In this document: positions 50,291-59,963 of the stretch, piece by piece | Layout of the letters: the number at the start of each line of letters is the position of its first letter | How positions within the stretch are numbered: position 1 is the first letter of the stretch | DNA from: JANQPX01 sp039197065 | GTDB taxonomy: Bacteria > Pseudomonadota > Alphaproteobacteria > Geminicoccales > Geminicoccaceae | Direction of reading: 5' to 3' | Length of the DNA stretch: 64,000 nucleotides | Assembly (NCBI GenBank): GCA_039197065.1 | Contig: JBCCUL010000001.1 | Location: 372,001 to 436,000, forward strand | The notes under the pieces: model-generated | The model's database searches: none | What the model was told of the DNA's origin: nothing | Seen by the model: only the letters and a program-made list of their open reading frames with translations | Position numbers and translations under genes: made by a program

Positions 50291-51472
50291 TCAGTCAGAC
50301 AGTCGCTTATGTCGGAGATGCGCGAGCACGACATGGGCAAAGCATCCAATCAAATATGTGGCCAAAACAGCGAACAACATGCCGGTGACGCCTAACTGAC
50401 TTTGAATAATAAGCAAGATCGGTGTTCCCAATGTATTCCCGAGGTTGCCAAGCTGCGCCATCGCGCCATTCGAGACAGCCTGTGCTTCAAGCGTCCTGTT
50501 CAGCTCTGGGACAGCGGCGAAGCTTGCTCCTTGTACCAGGCCAAGCACAGCGAAAAGCGTGATACAAGCAAGAGATACGGGCATGCCGGCCATGAGAATG
50601 ACGATTACGCCTGCGGCCGCAAGGAAGCCTATCATCACAATTGTCGTCGCTGAGAGGACCGTCAGCAGCGGCGATACCACCAACAACGCGACCGCGATGC
50701 TCGCCAATGGCATCCAGCCAGCCACCTCGAGGCGGTCTTCATCTGGTAGCAAATCCGGAAGGATGGTGAGCAGAGCGACAAAAGTTAAGGTGTAGAAGAA
50801 CCAGCCAATGGCAGGCGCCGATATCGAGGGCGAACGATAAGCTGCGACATGCCGACGCCAGACTGTGCCGACATGCATGGGAGCGCTGGAGGAGGTCGAA
50901 GCGACGCCGCGCGGCGTGGCGCTGACAAGCAGCAGGCCGGCAATCAGCGACATGAAAAGGCCATGGCCAAACAAAAACCTGCTCAGCCCGAAGGCCTCCA
51001 CAAATGGCAGCCCAATCCAAGCCACAACGGCGAAAGATACGCCGAAAAAGGTGCTCCAGAGCGTCATGGCCAGGCTGCGATACCGATTGGCGCTGACCTG
51101 GGCAATCAGTGTGGGCGCCGCAACGACGATCATCAAATGCGAAGCCCCCTCAATGACCCGGCTAACCAGCATCGGCAGGAGGCCGGGCAGCATCGCTTGC
51201 CAGAATGAAACGGCTGCTCCAAGGATGAGGGCAAGAAACAGCAATCGACGGCAGCCGAATGTCGAAACGATAACGCCAGCGGCCATCCCGAAGATGACGC
51301 CAAGCAGGCTGATGAGCGACAAGAGCCAGCCCAGTTCGTCGCCGGCTTCGGGATAAAGCGCGCGCACCGAGGAAAAGGGCACGGCGATCTTGGCGAACTG
51401 CGCCGCGGCCCCAAGCCCGGCAAGCCACAAAACCAAAACCGCGAAGACCGCTCGTAGGGAGGAAAACGCCAT
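50291..51472 (-). CDS. Major facilitator superfamily transporter
   Basis: A 393-residue protein with about 12 membrane helices; the first half carries a GxxxGxxxG-type GVIFGMAAGVIVSTFGCRRLL loop typical of MFS proteins. Substrate unknown; the size and context suggest drug or metabolite efflux. It is downstream of the XRE regulator gene on the same strand, 52 bp on. Confidence 0.8.
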   Translation of the reverse strand: MAFSSLRAVFAVLVLWLAGLGAAAQFAKIAVPFSSVRALYPEAGDELGWLLSLISLLGVIFGMAAGVIVSTFGCRRLLFLALILGAAVSFWQAMLPGLLPMLVSRVIEGASHLMIVVAAPTLIAQVSANRYRSLAMTLWSTFFGVSFAVVAWIGLPFVEAFGLSRFLFGHGLFMSLIAGLLLVSATPRGVASTSSSAPMHVGTVWRRHVAAYRSPSISAPAIGWFFYTLTFVALLTILPDLLPDEDRLEVAGWMPLASIAVALLVVSPLLTVLSATTIVMIGFLAAAGVIVILMAGMPVSLACITLFAVLGLVQGASFAAVPELNRTLEAQAVSNGAMAQLGNLGNTLGTPILLIIQSQLGVTGMLFAVLATYLIGCFAHVVLAHLRHKRLSD

Positions 51473-51524
51473 GACCCATGCGATACCGTAGGGGTAGCGC
51501 TTGATCCACGCATAAAAAATGCGT

Positions 51525-52085
51525 CTAAATTAGCCCGCCCGTGACCAGTCTTACGGGCGTACCATCCGACAGATAAAGGCGTTCCCAGCGGATAGTGCCG
51601 GCGCTGATGACGATCTCATCGAAAATTTTTTCCGATGTGATGAAACATCTGGGCGCTGGCATTTGTGAGGACCACCAGTCGCTTTCCGCAAGCTCTGCCT
51701 CGGCTTTTCGAATCTCGTCGGTCGCGAACTGCCAGAGCGACACGCCAAGCAGCGCCCGCTGCGAGTTTCGCCAGTCTTTCGCACGCTTAAGAGAATAGGC
51801 AAGGCAAACATGGGTTGCTTCATCGACCAGATGAACGCAGTCGGTCGAATGCTCGACCAATCGTCGCAATGTCGCATCGTCCGTCCTGGATGCGGCGAGC
51901 GCATCGAGCGCCATTTGCTGTGTCTCTGGTGATGGCGTTTGGTAGCCAGCTTCCCATCTTGAAATGCTGGTCTGGTCGACGTTCAGGAGATGGGCGAGTG
52001 CAAGTTGTTTGACACCCATCGCGCGGCGCAATCGTCTGAGACGCCGCCCGAACATCGGCAAAGGAAGCCCTGCATCCTCGTTCAT
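51525..52085 (-). CDS. XRE-family transcriptional regulator
   Basis: A 186-residue regulator with an N-terminal helix-turn-helix (FGRRLRRLRRAMGVKQLALA, then LNVDQTSISRWEAGYQTPSP, residues about 12-52) and a C-terminal sensing part of about 110 residues (DCVHLVDEATHVCLAYS...), PAS-like by eye. It probably controls the MFS transporter gene just downstream. Confidence 0.8.
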   Translation of the reverse strand: MNEDAGLPLPMFGRRLRRLRRAMGVKQLALAHLLNVDQTSISRWEAGYQTPSPETQQMALDALAASRTDDATLRRLVEHSTDCVHLVDEATHVCLAYSLKRAKDWRNSQRALLGVSLWQFATDEIRKAEAELAESDWWSSQMPAPRCFITSEKIFDEIVISAGTIRWERLYLSDGTPVRLVTGGLI

Positions 52086-52370
52086 GAATACAGTCTAACC
52101 TGTGATCCGGCGAAGCTGAAGCCAACGTTGATGCAGGGCGCCTCGAGTGTCCGCTATCCGTTCTTTCAGGTCATCTGGCTGGCCGAACCTTGCTTAGGGA
52201 GTGGGGCAATCTCGGAAGGAACGCCTCCTCCCCATGGCGCGGGCTTTCCGCTCCATTCCAGCCATTGAGATGTCCAGCAAACGGGGGGTGCGAGACATTC
52301 CGGACATGTCCCCCCACCAACGCGCGCGTGCCGGGATTGCCTGTCTGGAGTTCATGTCTGACGTTCTGCG

Positions 52371-52499
52371 TCTAGAGCATTTCCGAGGCAAGTCGATCCA
52401 GCCCGCACCCCCTCCCGACCACCCAATGCAAGGGTACTCTATGGGTGGTCGGGAGGAGGTGCGGGCCGGTGCCGCGTAAACCTGATTAGAAAATGCATC
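52371..52499. repeat. Palindromic repeat family A, copy A2
   Basis: A 129-bp copy in opposite orientation to A1 (5008-5135), with the same TAGAGCATTT boundary and the same long inner hairpin of CCCGCACC and TCCCGACCACCC arms. The match holds almost over the full length, so the two copies are recent relatives. Confidence 0.85.
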
Positions 52500-52698
52500 T
52501 AGCAAATTCGGGATAGCGGGCGTTCCCGGATAGCGTCCGTCAGACCCAAAAAGGAGCGAATCTCATTCTCGGATAGTTCGCTTTCAGGCGCAGGTAATCC
52601 GCTTCCCCACACCTTCATCGTCTCATCTGATGCAGTCAAGACATGGCCGATGAGTGCAGTTCGAGACGATGGACCCGTCCGCGCGATCCTGACGTTCA

Positions 52699-52774
52699 GG
52701 CCCAGACGATCCGACAAGTCCAAGCCTTGCAACTCTCTAGACGGGCGGACGGATTCCCGGGATCGCATGGACCA
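52699..52774 (+). repeat. Palindromic repeat family B, decayed copy B4
   Basis: The right arm (GGATTCCCGGGATCGCATGG then ACCA) and the centre are clear, while the left arm retains only scattered matches, so the hairpin is damaged. The right-hand TTAA motif is still present at 52805. Confidence 0.65.
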
Positions 52775-52902
52775 ATGAGACCAGGCACTCATAGTGTTCC
52801 TCTGTTAAGAAAAGGTGAACGTCGCTAAAACGTTGCTTAGGCCCAACAGGTCCTTTGCGACGGGCTCATCGTTCGAGTAGCAGCACAAGAAAAGGCGCGT
52901 CG

Positions 52903-53694
52903 ATGAACGTTCTGAAAGCCAATGGCCAGGTCCTACATTTCAGCGATGAGGGCCCATCGGACGGCCCAGCCGTCGTCTTTTCGAACTCGCTCGGCACGGA
53001 TTTTCGGGTCTGGGATCCTCTCATGCCCCATCTGCCGGACAGCCTTCGCATCATCCGCTACGACAAGCGCGGCCATGGCCTCTCCTCCTGTCCGAAAAGT
53101 CCTTATACGATCGAGGACCATCGGGACGACATCGCCGGTCTCCTCGACGGTCTCGCCATCGAACGCACCGCGTTCGTGGGACTATCCGTCGGTGGGATGA
53201 TCGGGCAGGCGCTGTCCGCCGCACGCCCCGATCTCGTGAAAGCCCTAGTGCTCTGCGACACCGGCCATGTGATCGGCCCGCCCAGCGTCTGGGAGGACCG
53301 TTTCCGGGCGATCGAGGCCGGCGGCATCGGGGCCATGAGCGACGGCATTCTGCAACGCTGGTTCAGCGCTCGTTTCCATGCCGAGCGGCCGGATGAGCTG
53401 CAGCTTTGGCGCGCCATGCTGACGCGCACGCCTGTCGAGGGCTATCTCGGCACCTGCCGTGCCATTCAAAGCGCTGATCTGACCGAGGCCGCATCGAACC
53501 TCGCGATGCCCACGATCTGCGTGGTCGGCAGCGAAGATGGCGCCACCACGCCCGAGCTCATGCGCTCCACGGCCGAGCTGATCGGCGCGGACCTGCACGA
53601 AATCGACGGCGCCGGCCATCTCCCTTGTGTCGAGACGCCGGAAGCGCTCGCCGCCATCGTCCTGCCCTTCCTGAAGGAGAACGGATTTGCCTAA
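52903..53694 (+). CDS. pcaD: 3-oxoadipate enol-lactonase
   Basis: A 263-residue alpha/beta hydrolase that opens 3-oxoadipate enol-lactone to 3-oxoadipate in the protocatechuate branch. Nucleophile elbow GLSVGGMIGQ, aspartate near VVGSEDGATTPE and the catalytic histidine in DGAGHLPCVE are present. The ATG at 52903 gives the normal start; upstream frame lies in the repeat-rich gap. Coupled to pcaC. Confidence 0.9.
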   Translation: MNVLKANGQVLHFSDEGPSDGPAVVFSNSLGTDFRVWDPLMPHLPDSLRIIRYDKRGHGLSSCPKSPYTIEDHRDDIAGLLDGLAIERTAFVGLSVGGMIGQALSAARPDLVKALVLCDTGHVIGPPSVWEDRFRAIEAGGIGAMSDGILQRWFSARFHAERPDELQLWRAMLTRTPVEGYLGTCRAIQSADLTEAASNLAMPTICVVGSEDGATTPELMRSTAELIGADLHEIDGAGHLPCVETPEALAAIVLPFLKENGFA

Positions 53695-54133
53695 CGGTCC
53701 ACCCGCTGATTCCGCTGGCGACGCTCGCCCCGCAGGTGACGGTCGCCATGAGATGGGGATGAAGGTTCGTCGTTCCGTTCTAGGGAATGCGCATGTCGAT
53801 CGGGCCGAGGCCGCCAAGACCGATTTCGACCAGGACTTTCAGCGTTTCATCACCGAGGGAGCCTGGGGCTCCGTCTGGTCCAGACCCGGCCTCACCAGGC
53901 GCGAGCGCAGTCTCGTCACCATCACGCTGCTTGCAGCGCTCGGCCATGACGAGGAGCTCGCCATGCATCTGCGCGCCACGGCCAACACCGGGGCCAGCGC
54001 CGAGGACGTCAAGGAAGCGCTGCTGCATGTCGCCGTCTATGCGGGCGTGCCCGCCGCCAACCGCGCCATCAAGATCGCAAAGTCGGTCTTCGAGGCTGCA
54101 ACGCCCGCCGCGTCCTCTGACCATGGCCGCTGA
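53687..54133 (+). CDS. pcaC: 4-carboxymuconolactone decarboxylase
   Basis: A 148-residue helical AhpD-fold enzyme acting one step before PcaD. Typical: GMKVRRSVLGNAHVDRAEA, WSRPGLTRRERSLVTITLLAALG and HLRATANTGASAEDVKEALLHVAVYAGVPAAN. It starts with TTG at 53687, behind AAGGAG, and overlaps pcaD. The rest of the pathway (pcaGH, pcaB) is not in this window. Confidence 0.9.
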   Translation: MPNGPPADSAGDARPAGDGRHEMGMKVRRSVLGNAHVDRAEAAKTDFDQDFQRFITEGAWGSVWSRPGLTRRERSLVTITLLAALGHDEELAMHLRATANTGASAEDVKEALLHVAVYAGVPAANRAIKIAKSVFEAATPAASSDHGR

Positions 54134-54193
54134 CATGACACATCCCGCCGTCGGCACCGCCGCCCCTGCGCTCAGCGCGATGCCGTCTCGGCA

Positions 54194-55660
54194 ATGACGA
54201 CGTCCGACAAACCCTCGACACCCTCGGAAAAGACCACCGGCGTCTTCACCGAGGGATCAGTCCTTCGCCATATCAGCGTGATGACCTCGACAGCCACCAC
54301 CGGCCTGATCGCGCTCTTCCTCGTCGACCTGATCGACCTCTATTTCCTGAGCCTTCTCGGCGAAGTCGAGCTTGCGGCCGCGGTCGGCTATGCGGGCTCG
54401 ATCCTGTTCTTCACCACATCGATCTGCATCGGCCTCGCGATCGCCATGGCCGCCCTGGTGGCGCGCGCCATCGGCGCCGGCGAGGAGGCGAGGGCGAAAC
54501 GCTACGTCGTCCATGTCAGCGTCGCCTCCCTCCTGGTGACCATCCCCTTCGCCATCCTCGTCTGGCTCTCGATCCCTTCGTTGCTAAGCCTGCTCGGCGC
54601 CGAAGGCCGCACCCACGAGCTCGCCGCCGACTATCTTCAGATCATCGTCCCGTCCATGCCCGTCCTGGCGCTCGCCATGGGAAGCGGCGGCGCTCTCCGC
54701 GCCGTGGGCGCTGCCCGCCTCTCCATGACCTCCACGCTCGCCGGCGGCTTCGTCAACGCCGTGCTCGATCCCATCCTGATCTTCGGCCTGGCCCTTGGCA
54801 TCGAAGGCGCCGCCTGGGCCTCGGTCGCGGCACGTTTCGCCGTGCTCGCCGTTGGCGCTTACGGCGTCATCGTCCAGCGCCAGCTGCTCGGCCGCTTCAA
54901 GGCCGGCGCCTTCCTTCGGGACGTCCGGCGCATCGCCGAAGTCGCCGGTCCCGCCATCCTCACCAATGTCGCGACCCCCTTCGGCAACGCCTATGTCGTC
55001 ACCGCCATGGCCAAATTCGGCGACGACGCGGTCGCCGGCTATTCGATCATCGGCCGCATCATCCCCGTCGCCTTCGGCGTCGTCTTCGCGCTTTCCGGCG
55101 CCGTCGGCCCAGTGATCGGCCAGAACTTCGGCGCCCACAAATTCGATCGCATCCGCCAGGCCCTGATCGACGCGCTCATGCTCTCCACCGCCGTCGTCCT
55201 GTTCGCCTCGCTCCTCCTCTACCTCTTCCAAGACCAGATCGCCGCAGTCTTCGGCGCCAGCCCGGGTGCGGCCAGCGTCCTCGGCTATTTCTCCACCTGG
55301 ATCGCCATCCTCTTCGTCTTCTCCGGCGCCCAGTTCATCGCCAACGCCGCCTTCAACAATCTCGGCTTCCCCCTTTGGTCGTCGATCGCCAACTGGGGCC
55401 GGGTCACCATCGGCACGGTCCCGCTCGTCTGGATCGGAAGCGCTTGGCTCGGCCCGAACGGCGTGCTCCTGGGACAAGCGATCGGCGGCGTCCTCTTCGG
55501 CGCCGGCGCCTACTATTTCGCTTGGACCCTCGCCTCCGCCGAACACGCCGGCAAACGCCGCCCCAAAACCGACACCCGCATGTTCCGCGTCCCCCTGTCC
55601 GCCCAAACCATCTACCACGGCTGGACCGGCCTCTACGGTCGCGACGCGCGACGGCGTTGA
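54194..55660 (+). CDS. MATE-family multidrug efflux transporter
   Basis: A 488-residue protein with about 12 membrane helices in two MatE repeats. Family marks include the first helix region LIALFLVDLIDLYFLSLLGE and MGSGGALRAVGAARLSM. It exports cationic drugs or metabolites in exchange for Na+ or H+. It is 60 bp after pcaC and may be unrelated to it. Confidence 0.88.
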   Translation: MTTSDKPSTPSEKTTGVFTEGSVLRHISVMTSTATTGLIALFLVDLIDLYFLSLLGEVELAAAVGYAGSILFFTTSICIGLAIAMAALVARAIGAGEEARAKRYVVHVSVASLLVTIPFAILVWLSIPSLLSLLGAEGRTHELAADYLQIIVPSMPVLALAMGSGGALRAVGAARLSMTSTLAGGFVNAVLDPILIFGLALGIEGAAWASVAARFAVLAVGAYGVIVQRQLLGRFKAGAFLRDVRRIAEVAGPAILTNVATPFGNAYVVTAMAKFGDDAVAGYSIIGRIIPVAFGVVFALSGAVGPVIGQNFGAHKFDRIRQALIDALMLSTAVVLFASLLLYLFQDQIAAVFGASPGAASVLGYFSTWIAILFVFSGAQFIANAAFNNLGFPLWSSIANWGRVTIGTVPLVWIGSAWLGPNGVLLGQAIGGVLFGAGAYYFAWTLASAEHAGKRRPKTDTRMFRVPLSAQTIYHGWTGLYGRDARRR

Positions 55661-55733
55661 CTTGCCTGACACCGGCGGGACGGCTTGGTGTTGTCCTTCC
55701 GGCATCTGCGTCACGCCCGAAATCGATGAGCTT

Positions 55734-58700
55734 TTAGAGACCCGTTGCGCCTCGCGGCAGTTCGGGGAGTTTTGCCAGCTCGATCCGCACATCATCGGAG
55801 ACATATTCTGTCTTCGCAGGCGGCTGGATGGCGTCCAGCGGTTCGATTAGGCGTAGCATCTCCCGCTGCAATGCCCGTGGGCGCTTAAGGAACAAAGGAG
55901 TTACGCCTGCAATCCCTTCGGCCAGAACTCGGGTCGCTGAAGGATCATCGCCGAGTGCTCGGTGGCATTTGGCGAGGGTGGTGAGACCCTGAACATAGAA
56001 CTCTGCAACATGGTTGGGACGGTCGGTGAAGGCTTCGCGAAGATTGACACAGCCTTCTTCAGCAACAGCTAGAGCCGCCGTCGGGTCATCAGCACCAAGC
56101 CGTGCCTCTGCCAGCACCCGCCGGCAGAAGCCAGGTGCGATCCGTTGATTGTCGTCACCTGGCCTAGGCTCCAGTGTTGGCAGCAGGTCAATTGCATTTT
56201 GCGTGGCCTCAATCGCTTCATCGAAATCTTGGGTATTGATGAGTGCCTCGCCTAAATTGGCTAGGTTGATCACCCAATGAAAGCGGTAGGCTTCCGGCTG
56301 GCGGTCAGCCAAGTCTCGGTCAATGAATTCTGCCTGTCGGGCGGTAGTCAGAGCCTCATCAAAGAGGCTTAAGTCGCGACGGCGAAGACTGAGATTCGAG
56401 AGAGCGTTAGCCCAACCTCTTGCGTGCAGATCCGGTTGCTGTTTGGCCAGCTGAGCTCTCAGTGCCTCGGCCAACTCTGCGTCTGTGAGAGCTTCTTCAA
56501 ACTCACCTAGTTCGGAGTACTGTAGGCTTCGCTGTCGCAACGCAGTAGCACGAGTTTCTGCGAAGTCCTCCGGTTCAGATTCTGCAAGCTCACGGGACAC
56601 TTCCTCGGCATGCAATGCGGAATCGAAAGCTGCCTCGCTGGCACCAAGCGCTCGGTACGCGTTGCTCAGCCTGACGTACAACCATGCTTCATTCTCTTTG
56701 GCATCGTTTGTCCTTGTATTGATGAGGCGGCGAAACATCATCAGCGCATGCTTCTGCTTTTCCAGGGCGCGTTCAAACAGACCATTATTGTCCAGTTGTT
56801 TAGATTGAGAACTGAGTACATCAATGTAAGTGTTGGCCCATTTTTCTCGATCCTGAATGTGCCATTCAAGTGGAAGAACAATTGCCTCCGCTTCGTTCGT
56901 CTGTTCAAGTGCTTCAGTAAACTGTCCAACAGCTGATAAGCTTGAAGAGAAGCTTATTTTAGCTCCAGCAAGTCGTAATAGGTCATCTGGTTTTCTATTT
57001 TTTGCAAGTTCTTCGGCGACAGCCAAGGCTCGTCCATCGACCTCAGCTTTCTCTCTGACTTTGTCGCTGCGATCGTGCCTTTCTCCCAAGGTAACCAACG
57101 CCGAGTAGAGCTTCTTGAGATCGCCGCGGCTTAGCTTTCTTGTTCCCCTACCAGCTCTAAGCGAATCGGCCAGTTGCTCTGCAACCTCGATGCCGAAGCT
57201 GCCAAGATTGCTGGTCTCATCCGACAGATCGCCCTTAACTTGCCGGACGATCAAACGCCTGGTTTTCGGATCTGCTTCTCTGGTCGCGCTAACCATCAGC
57301 TCGCCGATGGGGCCGCCGGTCTGTTTGCCGACTGCAACGATTTCTTTGGGCCAATCAGCAAAGTAACGATCCAGAGCAAGACGCAGCAGGTTTTTGTCCT
57401 TATCCCTTTGAATGGCCAGCCTAGCCAGGACCGTGAACGTAGAAGCTGCATCTGCAGCGCTTGCGAAGTGCTTTCGATTGAGCGCTGCGTCTAGGAGATC
57501 ACTGTCCCAGGTCAGGCAGTCCGTAACCAGACGCTCGCCTAAAAGATCCGGTTCCAGTCCTCTGATGCCCGGAGCCAAAGCCTCATCCTCTGTCCGGTTC
57601 GGATAAGACCTGCGGAGATGGTCGAACATCTGGAGTTCGGCTTCTGCTCCAGAGTTTCGAAGGCGCGGTACACGTTTGATCACGTCTTTCGCGGCACCAT
57701 CGCTATCCCGCCCACTAAGCAGTGTGAATAGCGCCAGACTTTGCTCAAAGGTCTTTAGCTGAACGTCATCTGCATCCGGGTCGAGATCGAGTAACCTTCG
57801 CCAATAGCGCCGCTCATGCCCAAGCGTATTGTCCAGGAGATCCTGATCATCGCCTGTTTGCTCACGGCGCAAGGCCGCCAAGGCGGCCATCTGGATCATA
57901 AGCACCCGGCCGAAGCGTTCGAGACTGAGATCCGGCTTAGTGATGCCGTCTGGCGAGAGGCCCGTTTCCGCAGCAAAGGCGCAGAGCGCATTGCCAAAAA
58001 TCCGAGTGCGCTCGTCCATGGCGATTGGTCGAACACTCATTCGGTGTGGCCCACTCTTGGTTTCGCCTGCCGTCAGCAGAGCCTTCAGCTTATCGTCGCT
58101 GGTACGAGTCGCCCGCTCGGCAATCTGCTCGAACCAGTCTCCGCCTTCCCGCGCCAGCATGACGATGCGGTAACGTTTCTTTGCGCCGTCAGTCCCAATC
58201 CCTCTTTCCACCTCAATGAGCAGTTGCCGAGCCAGCGTGACGACCACGTCAGCCCGCGTCTCGGCATAGTCGATCACAAAGAGACAATCCCGATCAGCCG
58301 CCAATAGCTTGTGCAGGTCGCGCTCGACATCATCCTTGTCAAAACTCGCCGGCAGAAAGCCGGCAAACCAACCCTCACTGGCCAAAGTCTCGCAAACGTG
58401 GATCGCCAGCCGTGTCTTTCCGGTTCCGCCGGCACCCGCCTGCAGCCGCAGCTTGAGCGGGCGATCCTGCCTATATGCCCACCCGAAAATCTCATCCAGC
58501 CACCCCATGGCCGACGGCAGAAAATCGACGATGCGGCTTTCCGGTTTCAACAAGAAACTGTCCGGTACCGGTATTCCAAGATCGTCCGACCAAACCGGCG
58601 CTTCCGGGATGCTGATCAGCGCCGGCGGAGTTGGGGCTGGTTCGATGATACGGACGTTCTCTGTATGGGTTGGGGCATTGTCCTGCTCGTCGACGGTGAA

Positions 58701-59288
58701 GGGAGTTCCCCAGTCCTGGAGGCCAGGAAAGCTATCGCTTGCTGGTCTCTGCTGGTGACTGACCAGCATGTCCTCGCCGTTCGACAATGATGGCTCTGTT
58801 GTTGGCGCTGGCCCGTCGCTCTCCTCTTCATTGCTATGATTGAGAAGCAGATCCGAAATCTCTTCGCCAATCGCCACCATGATATCATCGCGTTTTCCCG
58901 GAGCCTGACGCATCAACGGGTCGCCGCGGTCAGGTCTGACGTTCATGGCGACCAGCCAGGGATAGGTTTTCCACAAACAATTTTCGATCACGATCGGATA
59001 AATCCGAAGCCCATCGTCGTGATGACGCTCCAGCATTACCTTCAACTCTGTACGAAGGATAAATTCGGAGGTTAGAGAATTCCTAGAAATCAAGATGATC
59101 GCAGCGACACATTGTTTTAGCTGCCGATCAATTTCCGTTTTCCAGGCATCACCACCAGCCATATCCTGGTCATGCCAGAAGCGAAGCTCGGTATGTTCCT
59201 GAAGAAGCTTCAAATGACTGACGACAAAGTACTTCGCCTTGTGATCGTCTCGGCTGTAACTGATAAAAATGGTGGGTCTGGACGTCAT
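55734..59288 (-). CDS. TIR domain - P-loop NTPase - TPR protein, candidate anti-phage sensor-effector
   Basis: A 1184-residue multidomain protein. Residues about 6-140: TIR domain (PTIFISYSRDDHKAKYFV), with Glu81 in SEFILRTELKVMLE at the place of the NADase catalytic glutamate. A Ser/Pro/Glu linker follows. Residues about 255-480: NTPase with P-loop GAGGTGKTRLA (285-295) and Walker B CLFVIDYAETRADV (about 335-348), as in STAND/NLR-like switches. Residues about 770-1130: tetratricopeptide-like helices with repeating A/L patterns, likely the sensor. Such proteins trigger NAD+ loss on phage sensing. It is single, in AT-richer DNA, between a MATE gene and a repeat-rich gap. ATG 59288 is taken over a TTG two codons earlier. 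Confidence 0.85.
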   Translation of the reverse strand: MTSRPTIFISYSRDDHKAKYFVVSHLKLLQEHTELRFWHDQDMAGGDAWKTEIDRQLKQCVAAIILISRNSLTSEFILRTELKVMLERHHDDGLRIYPIVIENCLWKTYPWLVAMNVRPDRGDPLMRQAPGKRDDIMVAIGEEISDLLLNHSNEEESDGPAPTTEPSLSNGEDMLVSHQQRPASDSFPGLQDWGTPFTVDEQDNAPTHTENVRIIEPAPTPPALISIPEAPVWSDDLGIPVPDSFLLKPESRIVDFLPSAMGWLDEIFGWAYRQDRPLKLRLQAGAGGTGKTRLAIHVCETLASEGWFAGFLPASFDKDDVERDLHKLLAADRDCLFVIDYAETRADVVVTLARQLLIEVERGIGTDGAKKRYRIVMLAREGGDWFEQIAERATRTSDDKLKALLTAGETKSGPHRMSVRPIAMDERTRIFGNALCAFAAETGLSPDGITKPDLSLERFGRVLMIQMAALAALRREQTGDDQDLLDNTLGHERRYWRRLLDLDPDADDVQLKTFEQSLALFTLLSGRDSDGAAKDVIKRVPRLRNSGAEAELQMFDHLRRSYPNRTEDEALAPGIRGLEPDLLGERLVTDCLTWDSDLLDAALNRKHFASAADAASTFTVLARLAIQRDKDKNLLRLALDRYFADWPKEIVAVGKQTGGPIGELMVSATREADPKTRRLIVRQVKGDLSDETSNLGSFGIEVAEQLADSLRAGRGTRKLSRGDLKKLYSALVTLGERHDRSDKVREKAEVDGRALAVAEELAKNRKPDDLLRLAGAKISFSSSLSAVGQFTEALEQTNEAEAIVLPLEWHIQDREKWANTYIDVLSSQSKQLDNNGLFERALEKQKHALMMFRRLINTRTNDAKENEAWLYVRLSNAYRALGASEAAFDSALHAEEVSRELAESEPEDFAETRATALRQRSLQYSELGEFEEALTDAELAEALRAQLAKQQPDLHARGWANALSNLSLRRRDLSLFDEALTTARQAEFIDRDLADRQPEAYRFHWVINLANLGEALINTQDFDEAIEATQNAIDLLPTLEPRPGDDNQRIAPGFCRRVLAEARLGADDPTAALAVAEEGCVNLREAFTDRPNHVAEFYVQGLTTLAKCHRALGDDPSATRVLAEGIAGVTPLFLKRPRALQREMLRLIEPLDAIQPPAKTEYVSDDVRIELAKLPELPRGATGL

Positions 59289-59290
59289 GA

Positions 59291-59545
59291 TCAAAGCATA
59301 GCCCTGTACGGCCCGTTATGCTGCAAGCTCACAGGAAAATATACAGCTCTCGATGTTGGTGCAATTATTATCAGTTGAAAGTTGCTCGCTTTAATTGAAC
59401 AAAGCCTATAGCAAATACCGTCACCAAAGGTCGACAAAAGATCGCCCCCGCCTGCAATCAGGCGCGCCAAACCAACACGGTCAAGCACCGACAATTGAGA
59501 CAGTACCGTCGCCGCCAACCAAATAGACTCCGCCCCCACATCCAA
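59291..59545 (-). CDS. Possible small gene overlapping the start of the TIR gene
   Basis: An 84-residue frame starting with TTG and ending at 59291, so its TGA overlaps the TTG-start frame of the TIR protein in an ATGA-like way. It contains LAATVLSQLSVLDRVGLARL and FQLIIIAPTS. There is no clear ribosome site and no family; chance is quite possible. Confidence 0.2.
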   Translation of the reverse strand: MDVGAESIWLAATVLSQLSVLDRVGLARLIAGGGDLLSTFGDGICYRLCSIKASNFQLIIIAPTSRAVYFPVSLQHNGPYRAML

Positions 59546-59587
59546 GCCTAACGCTTTATTAAGAAAAGCCTGTCACCCTGGCATCCC

Positions 59588-59665
59588 GGTCCATGCGATC
59601 CTGGGAGTCGGAGCCTTGCCCCAACCCACCCGCCGGGCGGGCGGATTCCCAGGATCGCATGGACC
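59588..59665 (+). repeat. Palindromic repeat family B, copy B5
   Basis: 78 bp with perfect 19-bp arms (59588-59606 and 59647-59665). TTAA motifs at 59559 and 59690; the latter begins TTAACACGAGGCTAAC, one base from the CtrA consensus. Confidence 0.9.
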
Positions 59666-59963
59666 GCCAAAACAGATATCAAAGGCTGGTTAACACGAGG
59701 CTAACACGCTGGTGGAGAATGTGGTGATCGAGACTCGCCAAACAGCACATCGAAGGCGCATCGAGCTTCCATGCCTATCGCGTTTCTTGGCCAACACATG
59801 GACAAAATAATGAATCCAGTTGTTGGAATGATCAGCGAAAAAAGCTCAATGTCCAAGCCGGTCGGCACATCACCAGCTGCACGAATCCCAAATCAAAGGT
59901 GCAACAGAACAGGCGCGTTCATTCTTCCTTAACCCATGATGGCTATCCTTCTGCATGTCTCGC

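Larger units (their letters stand above)
52086..52902. other. Gene-free stretch with one copy of each repeat family
   Basis: About 800 bp between the divergent XRE and pcaD genes. It holds repeat copies A2 and B4 and nothing else I can support; the short frames crossing it lie mostly in the repeats. Confidence 0.55.

Noticed and set aside
54584..55804. A 406-residue minus-strand frame opposite the MATE gene
   Set aside because: Composition (Glu/Asp/Gly/Ala-rich) is that of an antisense shadow; the MATE protein is clear.
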